Origin: Hanleya hanleyi
Taxonomy: Eukaryota > Mollusca > Polyplacophora > Lepidopleurida > Hanleyidae
DNA length: 64,000 nt
Reading direction: 5' to 3'
Assembly (NCBI GenBank): GCA_036873755.1
Contig: JAVTVY010018717.1
Span: forward strand, 1-64,000
Position 1 is the stretch's first letter, and the number at the start of each line of letters is the position of its first letter. Position numbers and translations under genes: made by a program. The notes below the pieces were generated by a model, which saw only the letters and a list, made by a program, of their open reading frames with translations, was not told the origin of the DNA and made no database searches. This document shows, piece by piece, positions 43,595-53,456 of this stretch.

Positions 43595-44959
43595 ATGGCT
43601 TTCATCCACGCCGAGTCCTGCCCCTCCACCAACAGTGAATTTGATTCATGGACCGTCCCACCTACTAAGACCAGTGCAGAAGAGGGCCAATGGGGTGAAC
43701 ATATCCCCCTTTCCAGCATTACAGTAACAGGCCCCATTGAATTCACCATCACCAACGCTGATACGACCTACCTGGATTTAGCACATACGTACCTGTACGT
43801 GAAAGCTAAAATCACCAATAAAGATGGGCCTGTCCTCAAAGCAGATGCACCCGTGGGTCCAGTGAATCTCTGGCTTCATTCGCTATTCCAGCAAGTGGAT
43901 ATATCGCTCAGTGATAAACTGGTGAGCCCATCGACGAACACGTACCCGTACCGAGCCTACATCGAAACACTGTTATCCTATGGGTGTGACGCTAAAAAGT
44001 CGTATTTGACAGTCCCGCTGTTCTACCGAGATACCCCAGGCAAGATGGAAGCGAGTTCCGATAATGACGGCTATACGAAGGAATGAATTTCACAGCAGTC
44101 ACTCGGTCGATATGATGGGACGTCTGCATGCGGACTTATTCATGCAGGACCGACACCTCTTGAATGGAGTACCTGTCAAAATACGAGGTCAGTCTGTTTG
44201 TACGCAAAGTGAAACTGAGCCCAGGTGTACAGTTGGGGCACATCAGAGCCTTGGAGAAAAGACCAGCCCAGTACCCGATTCGACGAGTACAGACCAAGGT
44301 TTTTTCCGTCCCAAGAGGGAATATGATTGTCAATCAAGAAAACCTGTTCCTGGGGAATTTGCCCAAGCGTTTAACCCTAGCCTGTGTGGGGAACGTCGGT
44401 TATAATGGGGCTATCTCGAGGAATCCGTTCAACCTAAATACGTTCAACATCAATTTCGTGGCCCTGCATGTGGATGACCAACAGTTCGATACGTCATGTA
44501 GGAACTATTGTCTGTGTCTTTGTGTCGTTGAAAAGGCACTTGTCTAGACACATTGTTGTCCCCAGACTTAGCTATTGTATGCATTATCTCGTGATTCTTA
44601 CATAATATATGAACCGGCCAACAGGTAGCGGCACGGCCCTTACAACCTAACTTCGGAACGGCCAATTACATCCGGAGCTATCTGGACCTCTTCACAGCAA
44701 CTGGCCAAATCAACCAAGACGAGGGAAATAGGATCAGTCGGGAGGACTACGCGAACGGATACACGTTGTTCTGTTTCGATCTCACGCCCACCTTAGACAA
44801 CGATCATCAACTGAGTCTCGTCAAGAAAGGCAACTTACGCTTGGAACTGCATTTCGGGAACATTTACCGCGAACCATCAATGTGATTTGCTACGCTGAGT
44901 TTGACAACATTATTCAAATCGATAAAAGCCGTAACGTCCTGTGTAATTACGCCATTTAA
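43595..44959 (+). pseudogene. MCP: Polinton major capsid protein (double jelly-roll; several frameshifts and a small insertion)
   Basis: ATG at 43595, two bases after the previous stop. The first 163 codons are open (HAESCPSTNSEF, PIEFTITNADTTYLDLAHTY, LFQQVDISLSDKLV, YPYRAYIETLLSYG). The frame changes at about 44085 and again near 44165. A third segment (44164-44505) carries RALEKRPAQYPIRR, VFSVPRG and LPKRLTLACVGN. About 120 bp at 44507-44628 look foreign. The last part (ANYIRSYLDLFTATGQINQD, GYTLFCFDLTPTL, LRLELHF) runs to about 44960 with one more frame change near 44870. Forms the trimeric hexon-like capsomers. Confidence 0.85.
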
Positions 44960-44960
44960 C

Positions 44961-45353
44961 ATGGATACAGAGCAGATTACCGCCGTGCTGCGAAACGATC
45001 CGTGGGCACGGACGGTCTTTCAAGGGGTGTTCGCCCGAGATGTGTTCTCATTAGACCGTGTGTATCCTGCTGCTTACGTCCTGAATACAGACCCGATGGA
45101 TCGGCCTGGTCAACACTGGGTGGCCGTGTACTTGACAGAACAGCATGGCGAATACTTTGATCCGTACGGCCTACCACCCCTCCAACCCGATTTAACAGAC
45201 TTCATGGATCGAGGCACAGACACGTGGTGTTGGAATACTAAAACGTTACGAGGACTCTTGAGTTGTGTATGCGGACAGTACTGTGTGTTTTATCTCACTC
45301 ACCGGAGTCGGGGACATTCCATGCAGACGATCATCCACATGTTTGACGAGTAA
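44961..45353 (+). CDS. PRO: Adenain-type cysteine protease of Polinton 1 (intact)
   Basis: 130 codons from ATG 44961. Processes capsid precursors in the family. Catalytic signature in order: His in GQHWVAVYL (about residue 54), the acidic residue in EYFDPYG (about residue 68) and Cys in CGQYCVFYL (about residue 107), with the C-terminal helix after it. Length and motifs fit Polinton/adenovirus maturation proteases. This is one of the few undamaged genes of the element. Confidence 0.88.
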   Translation: MDTEQITAVLRNDPWARTVFQGVFARDVFSLDRVYPAAYVLNTDPMDRPGQHWVAVYLTEQHGEYFDPYGLPPLQPDLTDFMDRGTDTWCWNTKTLRGLLSCVCGQYCVFYLTHRSRGHSMQTIIHMFDE

Positions 45354-46830
45354 ACCAAGGCCGAGGATCGAGATGTACTCGTATATGACTGGGCCGCCGA
45401 TCATTTCAATGTACAAGCCTGTTCTGGGCTTAAGTTCTTTCACGTAAAGCTCCCTGTTCTTGGATTCAGTTTTTTCACGTGGTTGTTCTCACGTTTTTGT
45501 TGTTCACTGAATAAACAAGCGCTGGATGAGCGCAAAGACCTCCGTCGAGGCAACAGGGTCCGTAGCGTAATACATCACTGAATAACATACGGCCGGATGC
45601 CAAGCTCAATTTTGCATTTGTTGGACGTTAGCTTCATCAATGGTAATTAATCTGGGATTGAGGGTTCCTCACTAGCATGTCCAGACAGGGATGTGAAAGT
45701 CACATTCACAGCAAATAATTTTTGTTTGATTTGACGTGCTTGAAATATTGGGGTATGGAATAGAGTATATTGATGGAAAACCTGGAAAAGTGCTTGAGAC
45801 ATTAGGCCCCATCCCACCCACACCTCCCCATGAGAGGATCCCCTCACCCAAATCAACACGTTAGCGACAGAAATGAGACCCTGTGTGCCTAGTTGTACCA
45901 ACTTGCTTGTGATTTTGTGCTATAGGCCCAACACAGCAACACTTCATATTTTGTATGTGTACAGTATAGCATCATCATTGATGAGAGAATGCTCTTCAAA
46001 ACACACCTGATTTTACCGACACTTCGTTCTGATCTGTCTCAACATCATATGATGAGGATTCAATGCGCTCGGTATAATTTTGTATACTGGTGTTACAGGT
46101 CAGCTTCGCCTTCACCTTACTGTATCAATGACCATGGACTTGTACATGTATCACATTCACATTGAATGGTGATGGCTGATGAGAATATTGCCCCTATGGA
46201 ACAAATGACTGGATTCCACGCAGCAAATATTTATTGTGTAACAGTGAGAAGAAAATTAATTGTATAAACATTCCAAGCCTCATTGAACACAAGCTGCACC
46301 ATACTTGATATGAATATAACGCGCATACATTAGCTCGCTTGGACGTCGCTTAGTTAAATATGGACAGACTCGCAAAAATCTCAAAATTTTCAAAAGCCAC
46401 AAAAATCCCCTCAGCTTGTACAGAGTAAGTAAAAATACTTATGTACAACTTGATGTTTAGAAATGACTGTGTTGAGCGGTTCTATTCCCAACTTCTCTTT
46501 TATTCTATGTCATAGAGGACAGGGTTTGGTAGATAATTAAAAACTGTATTAACTCGGCTTCACATTTTAGAGAATGACTTTAATTGAGCCAAAGATGAAA
46601 GAGAAATACACTTATAAAAAAATCTATTTAAAAAAATATATGTTTATATTAATTTCCATAATTTATTGAAAAAAACTATACGTAGACTTCGACCACCCAA
46701 TATCACACAGGCCAGGCAACTGTGAGAACAAGTGAAAGATACCCATCGAGTTGAGCGGATTTGCAGATAAACAACAACAAAAAATTGCACTTTGTGCCTC
46801 ACGAGGCCCTTCTCCATAGAGTGCATGCCA
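45354..46830. other. Right flank of Polinton 1 and unassigned sequence
   Basis: 45360-45560 contains two related 38-bp segments (ending AGTTCTTTCACG and AGTTTTTTCACG); the element end is probably near here. From 45600 to 46830 nothing coding or repetitive was recognised; AT-rich. Confidence 0.45.
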
Positions 46831-46836
46831 GTTATT

Positions 46837-46970
46837 TTTCTAGACTACAACAACAACAGTTTTTGCCTGTATCACAGTCCGAGCTTCCGATTACCCTTCA
46901 ACCTTACCCAGACGACGGATAATTTTTGACAGATTGTCCGGCTAGGTTGTTGATCGGATTCACAGATCAT
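46837..46970 (+). repeat. Direct repeat R1, copy 1 (about 132 bp)
   Basis: From CTAGACTACAACAACAACAG to GTTGATCGGATTCACAGAT; repeated at 47938-48070 with a few changes. One frame reads CAA-repeat Gln codons (LQQQQFLPVSQ), but no gene is evident. Confidence 0.8.
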
Positions 46971-47817
46971 GAATTCCACCGTGACGGAATCACCGTTGGG
47001 AAGACTTTTTCTTTATTCAAAGTCATGTACTCGGAAGTTCCGTGGTCATACCCATGTAGTTTCAAGTTTAGTTTGCTATTCTATATGACATCTGTTTACG
47101 GATCCATGAAAAATCTACAGATGATCCAGCATTTTCAGTAAATCATGCTTCGAAATGTTCGTGACGGAATCACCTGAAACGGACATGACTCTTGACTAGT
47201 GTTGCTTGTCTATTTTTTTGCTGCTCTGTTTCAATCTGACTATTCTTATATGACATCTCTTACTAACATACAGTACCCAAGGATGATAAGATTTTTTTCA
47301 TCGTGAGAAAAACGCGACTGGATCATCCCAGGGGTTAAATCTAGTCCGTGACGGAATCGACAAAAAATCGTGATGGAATCACGAGTGCGCTTTTTAAATC
47401 TTATCGGTAAAAGTGCTTTATTAATTACACATTTTCTTCAAAAAAATATTCCTAGAGTGAATTTATCTCTTCTACTTAGAAAATTAAAACTCTGACCTCT
47501 TATTTTTACTAAGGTATACAGCTCCCGCCACATGCATATCTTTTCTGCAGATGTTTCAAAATAGTATAGTTTTCAGTAAAGTGCAATTTTTCTTCTTTGA
47601 CAATTTAGAATTTCCCGAGTTCTTCATGTTAAAAAATTGCGGGAAAAATATTTCGCTATTAAAACACATCTTCTCTATTATTGGCTTGTTCCCGGGGATC
47701 ATAGGAAGCGAATAGAACAAACAGCATGCTAATATAGGGTCTACGACAGAATGTGGAGTGAATTTTATGCGAAAAAGGGCTGTTTAGCAATGTCCGCTTT
47801 TCCGTGGAATTCATGAG
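46971..47817. other. Unassigned AT-rich sequence
   Basis: GTGACGGAATCAC recurs (46981, 47161, 47346, 47370) as short dispersed repeats. No other structure or gene seen. Confidence 0.45.
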
Positions 47818-48170
47818 CGCACGATTGAAGTATCATGGGAAGATATATATTTCCAGTCGCTATCTCCCCCCCCCCCCCCCCATCTTCAAACAAAAGGAAA
47901 AGAAAAAGCCGAGAGAGCGCCTCGTGAGGCAGAGTTATTTTTCCAGACTACAACAACAACAGTTTTTGCCTGTATCACAGTTCGAGCTTCCGATGACCCT
48001 TCAACCTTACCCAGACGACGGATAATTTTTGACAGATTATCCGGCTAGGTTGTTGATCGGATTCACAGATAACGATTGAAGCATGGGAAGATATATTTTT
48101 TCAGTCGCTATCTCCCCAACCCTCACCCCCCAACTAAAAAAAAAAGAAAAGAAAAAGCCGAGAGAGTTCT
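47818..48170 (+). repeat. Nested direct repeats with poly-C run
   Basis: A block of about 105 bp (CGATTGAAG.ATGGGAAGATATAT, then CAGTCGCTATCTCCCC and AAGAAAAAGCCGAGAGAG) occurs at 47821-47925 and 48071-48168. Copy 2 of direct repeat R1 (47938-48070) lies between. A run of C lies at about 47866-47881. Confidence 0.8.
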
Positions 48171-48494
48171 TCGGAGTTTTACGTTTTTGACCTCTGACTT
48201 TGAATTTGACTTCTCACTTCCGACTCGCATCCTGGTGAATGACACTTGTCCTTTATCTTTTTGCCGATTCAGAGATTCTCGAGGAAGTTTCCAATTATAC
48301 TATCTGGAAAGCGAGTTTTTCTTTCGTGAAAATTTACTTTTTATGAAAGCGCAGGTTTGTCGATACCGGCCATCTGTACCAGCGCGAAGCTATAAGTACA
48401 CGCGCGAATTTAGTACCCATGGAATACTCGTACCTCTATCGATGATGACGTTCCTGATCTGTATGGTTAACATCAGTGATATCTTAATCTTAGG

Positions 48495-49045
48495 ATGACA
48501 TTAGTGATTCCCATTTTCTATGGATGACGTTTGTAATCGTTCTAAGATTACTTATGTACTTTCTAATGGATGACAGTTTGTAACCAGTTATTTCGGATAG
48601 TGTAATCTTCTTGGCATCACAGTTTCCAATATTTGAACAGTTCCACAAGAACCAACTTCAAGTCAGATATATTCAGTTGAATAATATTCATAACACAGTT
48701 CATTCTTTAATCAGATGATCAAATATATATACAGTTAATTCAATCAGGTAAGTTTGTCGATGTAATCATAGATGTAATCATCAAATATAGTTGTTCCAAG
48801 TTTCTGGTGACATGGTATTTCCCAATTATAGCGAAAAATATACTCAGTTCCTCAAATAATGCTTGAAATAGGAAGTACACGGTTAATTTCACTGTTCCTA
48901 GCTCCCCTATATACGCAGGTGACATGTAACCATGAGACATGTAATCATGGGTCATGTAATCATTTACTATGTAATCATTTACTGTTTAGCATGTAATCAT
49001 TGAACATGTAATCATCTACTATGTAATCCTAAACTGTAATCTTCA
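48495..49045. repeat. Dispersed TGTAATCAT/ATGGATGAC short-motif cluster
   Basis: At least seven copies of ATGTAATCAT between 48755 and 49025, spaced 11-22 bp in the densest part (48915-49020), and three of ATGGATGAC at 48495-48570. Possibly a decayed minisatellite. Confidence 0.7.
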
Positions 49046-49819
49046 CACTTGACTGTAGGCTGTCCTTTTGGTCTGTATGCTATAGGCTGGCTGGTATAGA
49101 TCCTTACCCTCCGAGTGTCTCAGATCGTCTGGCATATTGGCAAAATTTCTGCCTTTTATAGTGCTGGGTTGCTAACCAGTTGCCAAGCCAATGACGTAAA
49201 ATTATACGGCTGAACGAAAATGCCGAATTTTGATTGGTCAATAATTACAATTCCGCAAACGCGGTGACGTAATGTTCTCGACAACTGATGCAGCCGGCAA
49301 GCTGAATCGAAAGCGCACTTTACCAAAACGCATGCTAGCCTATTTCGAGGCAAAAATTATACAAAGTTCCGATGAATCGTTGACAGAACCAGATATCATT
49401 CGAAAGCCTATATCCTGAACTTTCCATGGATATAATTATATTCCAAAAAGAACACATTATAGACGAAGATGGAAAAGTTGTCTCTCCTGAACTTGCACGA
49501 GACATGTGCACGGAAAACTACATGCAAAATTAAGCATGTTTTTCACATCGCATCGGCGGAAACAAATGCCGATCTAAGGAAAAATACTACATCTAAGGCA
49601 GCAATCTGGCTAGCAAGGTAAGCCTAAACAATTATATTTTCAATGAATGCCAGGATTAATTAACGATTTTCCATCACGACAAACGAACACCGGCTAAACA
49701 AATATGGCGGCTATACGAAGCTCGAAGTCAGAAAATATTGTCCAACTTCCAAAATCCATCTCTCGACAACCAGAACGTCTTATGTGCTGACAGTTCATAA
49801 CTAAATCGTAAAATATATA
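49046..49819. other. Unassigned sequence with CCAAT/CRE-like motifs
   Basis: Contains two TGACGTAA sites (about 49191 and 49264) and GCCAAT/ATTGGTCA motifs near 49185 and 49233. No gene can be linked to them; significance unclear. Confidence 0.35.
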
Positions 49820-50340
49820 TACTTCCTAAGGGGTCACGTCCAATTTTGCCTACTTTCCCGTGTTCGATCATATTGGTTAAGACTGGATAGAGCTATTGTG
49901 ACGTTTACCGAACTGAAGCTATTCCCCTCACCCAAGATGCCTCCCAGTGCAGTTGTGCCCTGCATTGAGCAGGAGGGGCTGTTCCTAGAGCTGTGTTTGA
50001 TATGACAATCTGTTAGCCTACAATGATAACTGCATGCATCACAGGCTGGGGCTGAGGTATCCTTATTTCAGCCTTCATTATGCTAGCTGGTCGAAAGGAA
50101 TGATACATATTTGAGTCAAATTGAATTATAACGCAGTGAGTGTTGGCAGTCACTTCTCTCTGATTGCTGATATGGCAGATTTGAAATAATTTTGCTTTAT
50201 TACTAAATTCATCAACCCATTTATTAGCCCCGGTCAGTGATGTTGGGGTCTGTACAGAGACGCTGTGCCGACCCTGTCAGTTGGCCTGTATCACATAGGT
50301 CGTTGGGCTGATTGTCATTTGTTACCATCTCTGGAGGTGG

Positions 50341-50663
50341 ATTCCTGAATGGGTCCAAGTATTGGATGATATTCCATTTGTTTAGAATGCTCAGTTAGAG
50401 GCATTCAGCTATATTGTGTATGGATTCCTGAATGGGTCCAAGTATTGGATGATATTCCATTTGTTTAGAATGCTCAGTTAGAGGCATTCAGCTATATTGT
50501 GTATGGCTTCCTGAATGGGTCCAAGTATTGGATGATATTCCATTTGTTTAGAATGCTCAGTTAGAGGCATTCAGCTATATTGTGTATGGATTCCTGAATG
50601 GGTCCAAGTATTGGATGATATTCCATTTGTTTAGAATGCTCAGTTAGAGGCATTCAGCTATAG
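50341..50663. repeat. 83-bp tandem repeat, about 3.9 copies
   Basis: Units start at about 50341, 50424, 50507 and 50590 with ATTCCTGAATGGGTCCAAGT; virtually identical except an A/C change at the third start. Recently homogenised. Confidence 0.9.
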
Positions 50664-51185
50664 TATTATCTCCGTTGATCACTCATACAAGCACCCTGAA
50701 GGTAGAAATCAACATGTACAAGCCCTGTATTACAAACCGAAGGGTTACAGGTGTTGTTGTTGTATGGGGGGGACACAGGTTTCATATATGGCCGCATTTC
50801 ACTGGTTCATACCCACTCAAGATAACATGGATAGAGATGAGAAAGTTGTGTGAATAAAGAATAGGGTATTTTTATGTGCCACGCTTTTGATTGCTGGTCC
50901 ATTTGTGGGACATATAAGATTACATGTACCAGGCCATGTTATTCTGAATCCCTGTATGGTTTTAATTTAACTGTACCAAAGTTAATTGTATGCATAGCTA
51001 ATGTTATGCTGTAGATGACACCAACATATGAGATTGTCTAACTCTGACATAATTCATAATGACTTAGGTCATTTTAACCCCCCAGTCGCCCCCCCCCCCC
51101 TGTTCTCACCTGTAAGCACACACATCCTGATGCTGGGAGCTGTTTTTTAATGCATGGCAAACAAAGCATGGTTTATTTTACAGCA
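50664..51185. other. Unassigned sequence before the gag-like ORF
   Basis: Ends in a poly-C run (about 51088-51101), a possible donor (CACCTGTAAGC, about 51107) and a splice-acceptor-like TATTTTACAG four bases before the gag ATG. A spliced leader-type 5' UTR is possible. Confidence 0.4.
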
Positions 51186-52181
51186 ATGCCCCCCAAACGA
51201 AAGTCTGCATTGAGGGTTGCAGAGGTGGTAAGCGCCGTCAAGTCGCCCAGGGTTGCAGTGCGACGGGAATCCACTCGGGCTACAGATGGGTCCAACATAT
51301 CCGAGTTGTCGCCGATAACCCTGCTGAATATTGCTCAGCAAGTGGAATCGAACATTTTGCCACGTTTGACTGAACAAATTAAACTAGCTGTAGAGTCCTC
51401 TGTTACAGCAGCCATTGCACAGGCTCTTTTACCTGGTATCGTATCACAATCTGCTGCAGCCAACTACGGGGTTGGGACAAATTCTGTTGCAGAATAGGAT
51501 AATGCTGGGGCCAATATGGTTACAGGGGAGGGTGTTCCTGAGAATCCCCCAGCTGTTGCTGAAGTGGTTACAAATAATATTACAGGAATATCCGCTGTAG
51601 GTGAGTGCCCACCAATCATTCCCATCCAGGAAATTGAAGAGCTTAAGACCCCTCCGGTTACAGCAACTATTCCGGTTTATTCCACTGTTTCGGACAAGTT
51701 GAAGGAGAAAATTTGGGCTAGCAAATTTATAGAATTCCGACTGCTGTTGGAACCTCGTGATCAGGAGGCATATACATTGCGCTTGAATGACCAGGACGGC
51801 AATCCTGCCCTGACTTGGTCACGTAAGATGCCCAACTCTAAGAAATTCATGACAATGAATGACTGGCTAACTTGCTGGAATCGGTTTTCGGCCATTTACC
51901 TTCTGAAACACCCTGCATGCGCAGACGGTCTGGCAAAGCATTTTGAGGTGGTTCGAGACCTTTTCGGGGGGGATGGCAAGTGGTTCACGTATGATGAATC
52001 ATATCGTTATGAAATTGCCCAGGGCAGGTGTGCATGGGGTCAGCCGCATACAGAGCTGTATGTAAAATCTATTATGGTAACTAATAGGTCCTTCCGTCGT
52101 CCTCAGCAAGGTACTACAACTAAGTCTCCATATTTGCCACATAACTTTGCTGGAATTTTATCCGATTATCCTTGCAGTTGA
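51186..52181 (+). pseudogene. Gag-like ORF of YR retroelement 2 (one stop)
   Basis: ATG 51186 starts MPPKRKSALRVAEVVSAVKS. An in-frame TAG at 51495-51497 splits an otherwise single frame to 52181. Downstream conserved parts are KIWASKFIEFRLLL, WLTCWNRFSAIYLLKHP, GDGKWFTYDESYR and HTELYVKS. Same architecture as 29278-30215. The last codons run past the point where the RT domain should begin. Confidence 0.75.
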
Positions 52182-52479
52182 AGTTTGGGGGGCCCTCCTA
52201 GCCAATAAGTGTATCACTTTTCATACAGATAACCAAGCTCTGGTTAGTATTATTAACAATCAAACTTCTAAGGATAAAAGTATCATGTTTCTTGTGAGAA
52301 AACTTGTGCTATACTGCCTTCAGTGGAATATACTTTTTCAGGCCTCCCATGTTGCAGGCTATAACAATTCCTTAGCCGATTCTCTCTCTCGACTGCAGGT
52401 ACCCAAATTCAAACGCCTGTTGCCGGAAGCAGACCCGTTTCCCACAGCTATACCTCCCCTTCCAGCTTTGCCATGCTAG
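52147..52479 (+). pseudogene. DIRS-type RNase H C-terminus, RT core missing
   Basis: Open 110 codons: LEFYPIILAVEVWGALL, CITFHTDNQALVSIINN, WNILFQASHVAGYNNSLADSLSRL. These are the second half of a DIRS RNase H (Asp in TDNQA, His and Asp in HVAG...LAD). The RT domain that should precede it is deleted, joining it to the gag-like ORF at about 52110-52147. The stop overlaps the recombinase start as ATGCTAG (52473-52479). Confidence 0.8.
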
Positions 52480-53369
52480 AAACTAAGTTGCAGAGCCTTC
52501 TTACTAGTGCGCTAGCAGCCACCTCGGTTAGAGCTTATAGACGTGCCTGGGCCATTTATCATGCATTTTGTCAGGAATACGGCATGGAATATTGTATTCC
52601 GGTCAAGGCTTCTCAGCTGGCATATTTTGTGGCATACTTAGTGTCTCAAGCGTATGCTTCTTCGAGTATCACTTCCTACCTATCAGCAATTAGTTACGTA
52701 CATAAATTAAATTCCCTTCCTGATCCAACATCTTCTTTCCTCATTGGCAAGCTCCTTCTAGGATGCCGGAATTTGTCTACGCCTGCTGATGCCCGGTTAC
52801 CGATTTCTAAATCTATTTTGCACAAGCTAGTTCTGGCTCTTAGCCACACAACATCTTCACTATTTAAGCGTCGCTTGTATCAAACCATGTTTTTGTTAGC
52901 ATTTCATGCATTCCTTCGGATTGGAGAAATGACAGTATCCTCTCACAATTTGCATTATTCTCAAGTCGCGTTTGTTGGGTCAGATTCGCTTATCACTTTT
53001 CAGAACTATAAGCATTCCGGTGGAAAGTCATTTCAATTGCGTGTCTGTGGTCAGAAGTCAACTTTGTTCTGCCCGGTTCATGCTTTAAAGTTATACCTAA
53101 ACTTAAGAGGCCTATCTCCTGGTCCTATGTTCGCTTACCCACCTAACCGTGGCATCGGTCGCAAGGAGTTCTGTCGCGAATTGAGGCGAACTCTGGTCTT
53201 CGTGGGTTTAGATTGTTCACGGTTTAAGTCGCACAGCTTTAGAATAGGTGCTGCTACGGCGGCCGCTGAGGAGGGTTTGTCCGACAGCCAAATTCGGCAG
53301 CTTGGCCGCTGGAAATCTGACGCATTCAAGATTTACGTTCGCCATTCCCTACGCGTATCCGCTTTATAG
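52473..53369 (+). CDS. YR: Tyrosine recombinase of YR retroelement 2 (intact)
   Basis: 298 codons, uninterrupted. N-terminal core-binding region (residues about 1-100: ATSVRAYRRAWAIYHAFCQE, ITSYLSAISYVHKL). The catalytic domain shows Arg I in AFLRIGEM (about residue 149), His and Arg II in HSFRIGAA (about residues 251-254), LGRWKSDAF (third conserved position Trp) and the nucleophile Tyr in IYVRHS (about residue 289). Cuts and rejoins DNA to integrate a circular cDNA in the DIRS/Ngaro group. The ATG lies inside the stop of the RNase H frame. Although the RT is gone, this enzyme looks functional. Confidence 0.9.
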   Translation: MLETKLQSLLTSALAATSVRAYRRAWAIYHAFCQEYGMEYCIPVKASQLAYFVAYLVSQAYASSSITSYLSAISYVHKLNSLPDPTSSFLIGKLLLGCRNLSTPADARLPISKSILHKLVLALSHTTSSLFKRRLYQTMFLLAFHAFLRIGEMTVSSHNLHYSQVAFVGSDSLITFQNYKHSGGKSFQLRVCGQKSTLFCPVHALKLYLNLRGLSPGPMFAYPPNRGIGRKEFCRELRRTLVFVGLDCSRFKSHSFRIGAATAAAEEGLSDSQIRQLGRWKSDAFKIYVRHSLRVSAL

Positions 53370-53456
53370 TCTTTGCGAGGTGGCTGAGTGCATTGTCAGT
53401 GGGTTATCTGAATGGTCGTTTTGCAAGGACACGATACAGCAACTGTTAAGTTCACG

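Larger units (their letters stand above)
36341..45560 (+). mobile_element. Maverick/Polinton 1 (adintovirus-like), DNA polymerase B absent
   Basis: About 9 kb with all genes on + strand: two small genes, two paralogous PC4-like genes, integrase, small membrane protein, packaging ATPase, small basic protein, structural protein, minor capsid protein, pX-like protein, major capsid protein and adenain-type protease. Gene content and order of the capsid module are those of Polintons. No protein-primed DNA polymerase B is present within the element or its flanks. Terminal inverted repeats were not found, so the ends given are approximate. The protease, one PC4-like gene and the 108-aa protein are intact; most others carry one or more frameshifts. 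Confidence 0.88.

Noticed and set aside
45246..45443. Minus-strand frame of 65 codons at the end of Polinton 1.
   Set aside because: Half of it is antisense to the protease gene, and the rest is too short to identify.
36341..45900. Terminal inverted repeats of Polinton 1.
   Set aside because: Visual comparison of both flanks found no long inverted match, so none is claimed.
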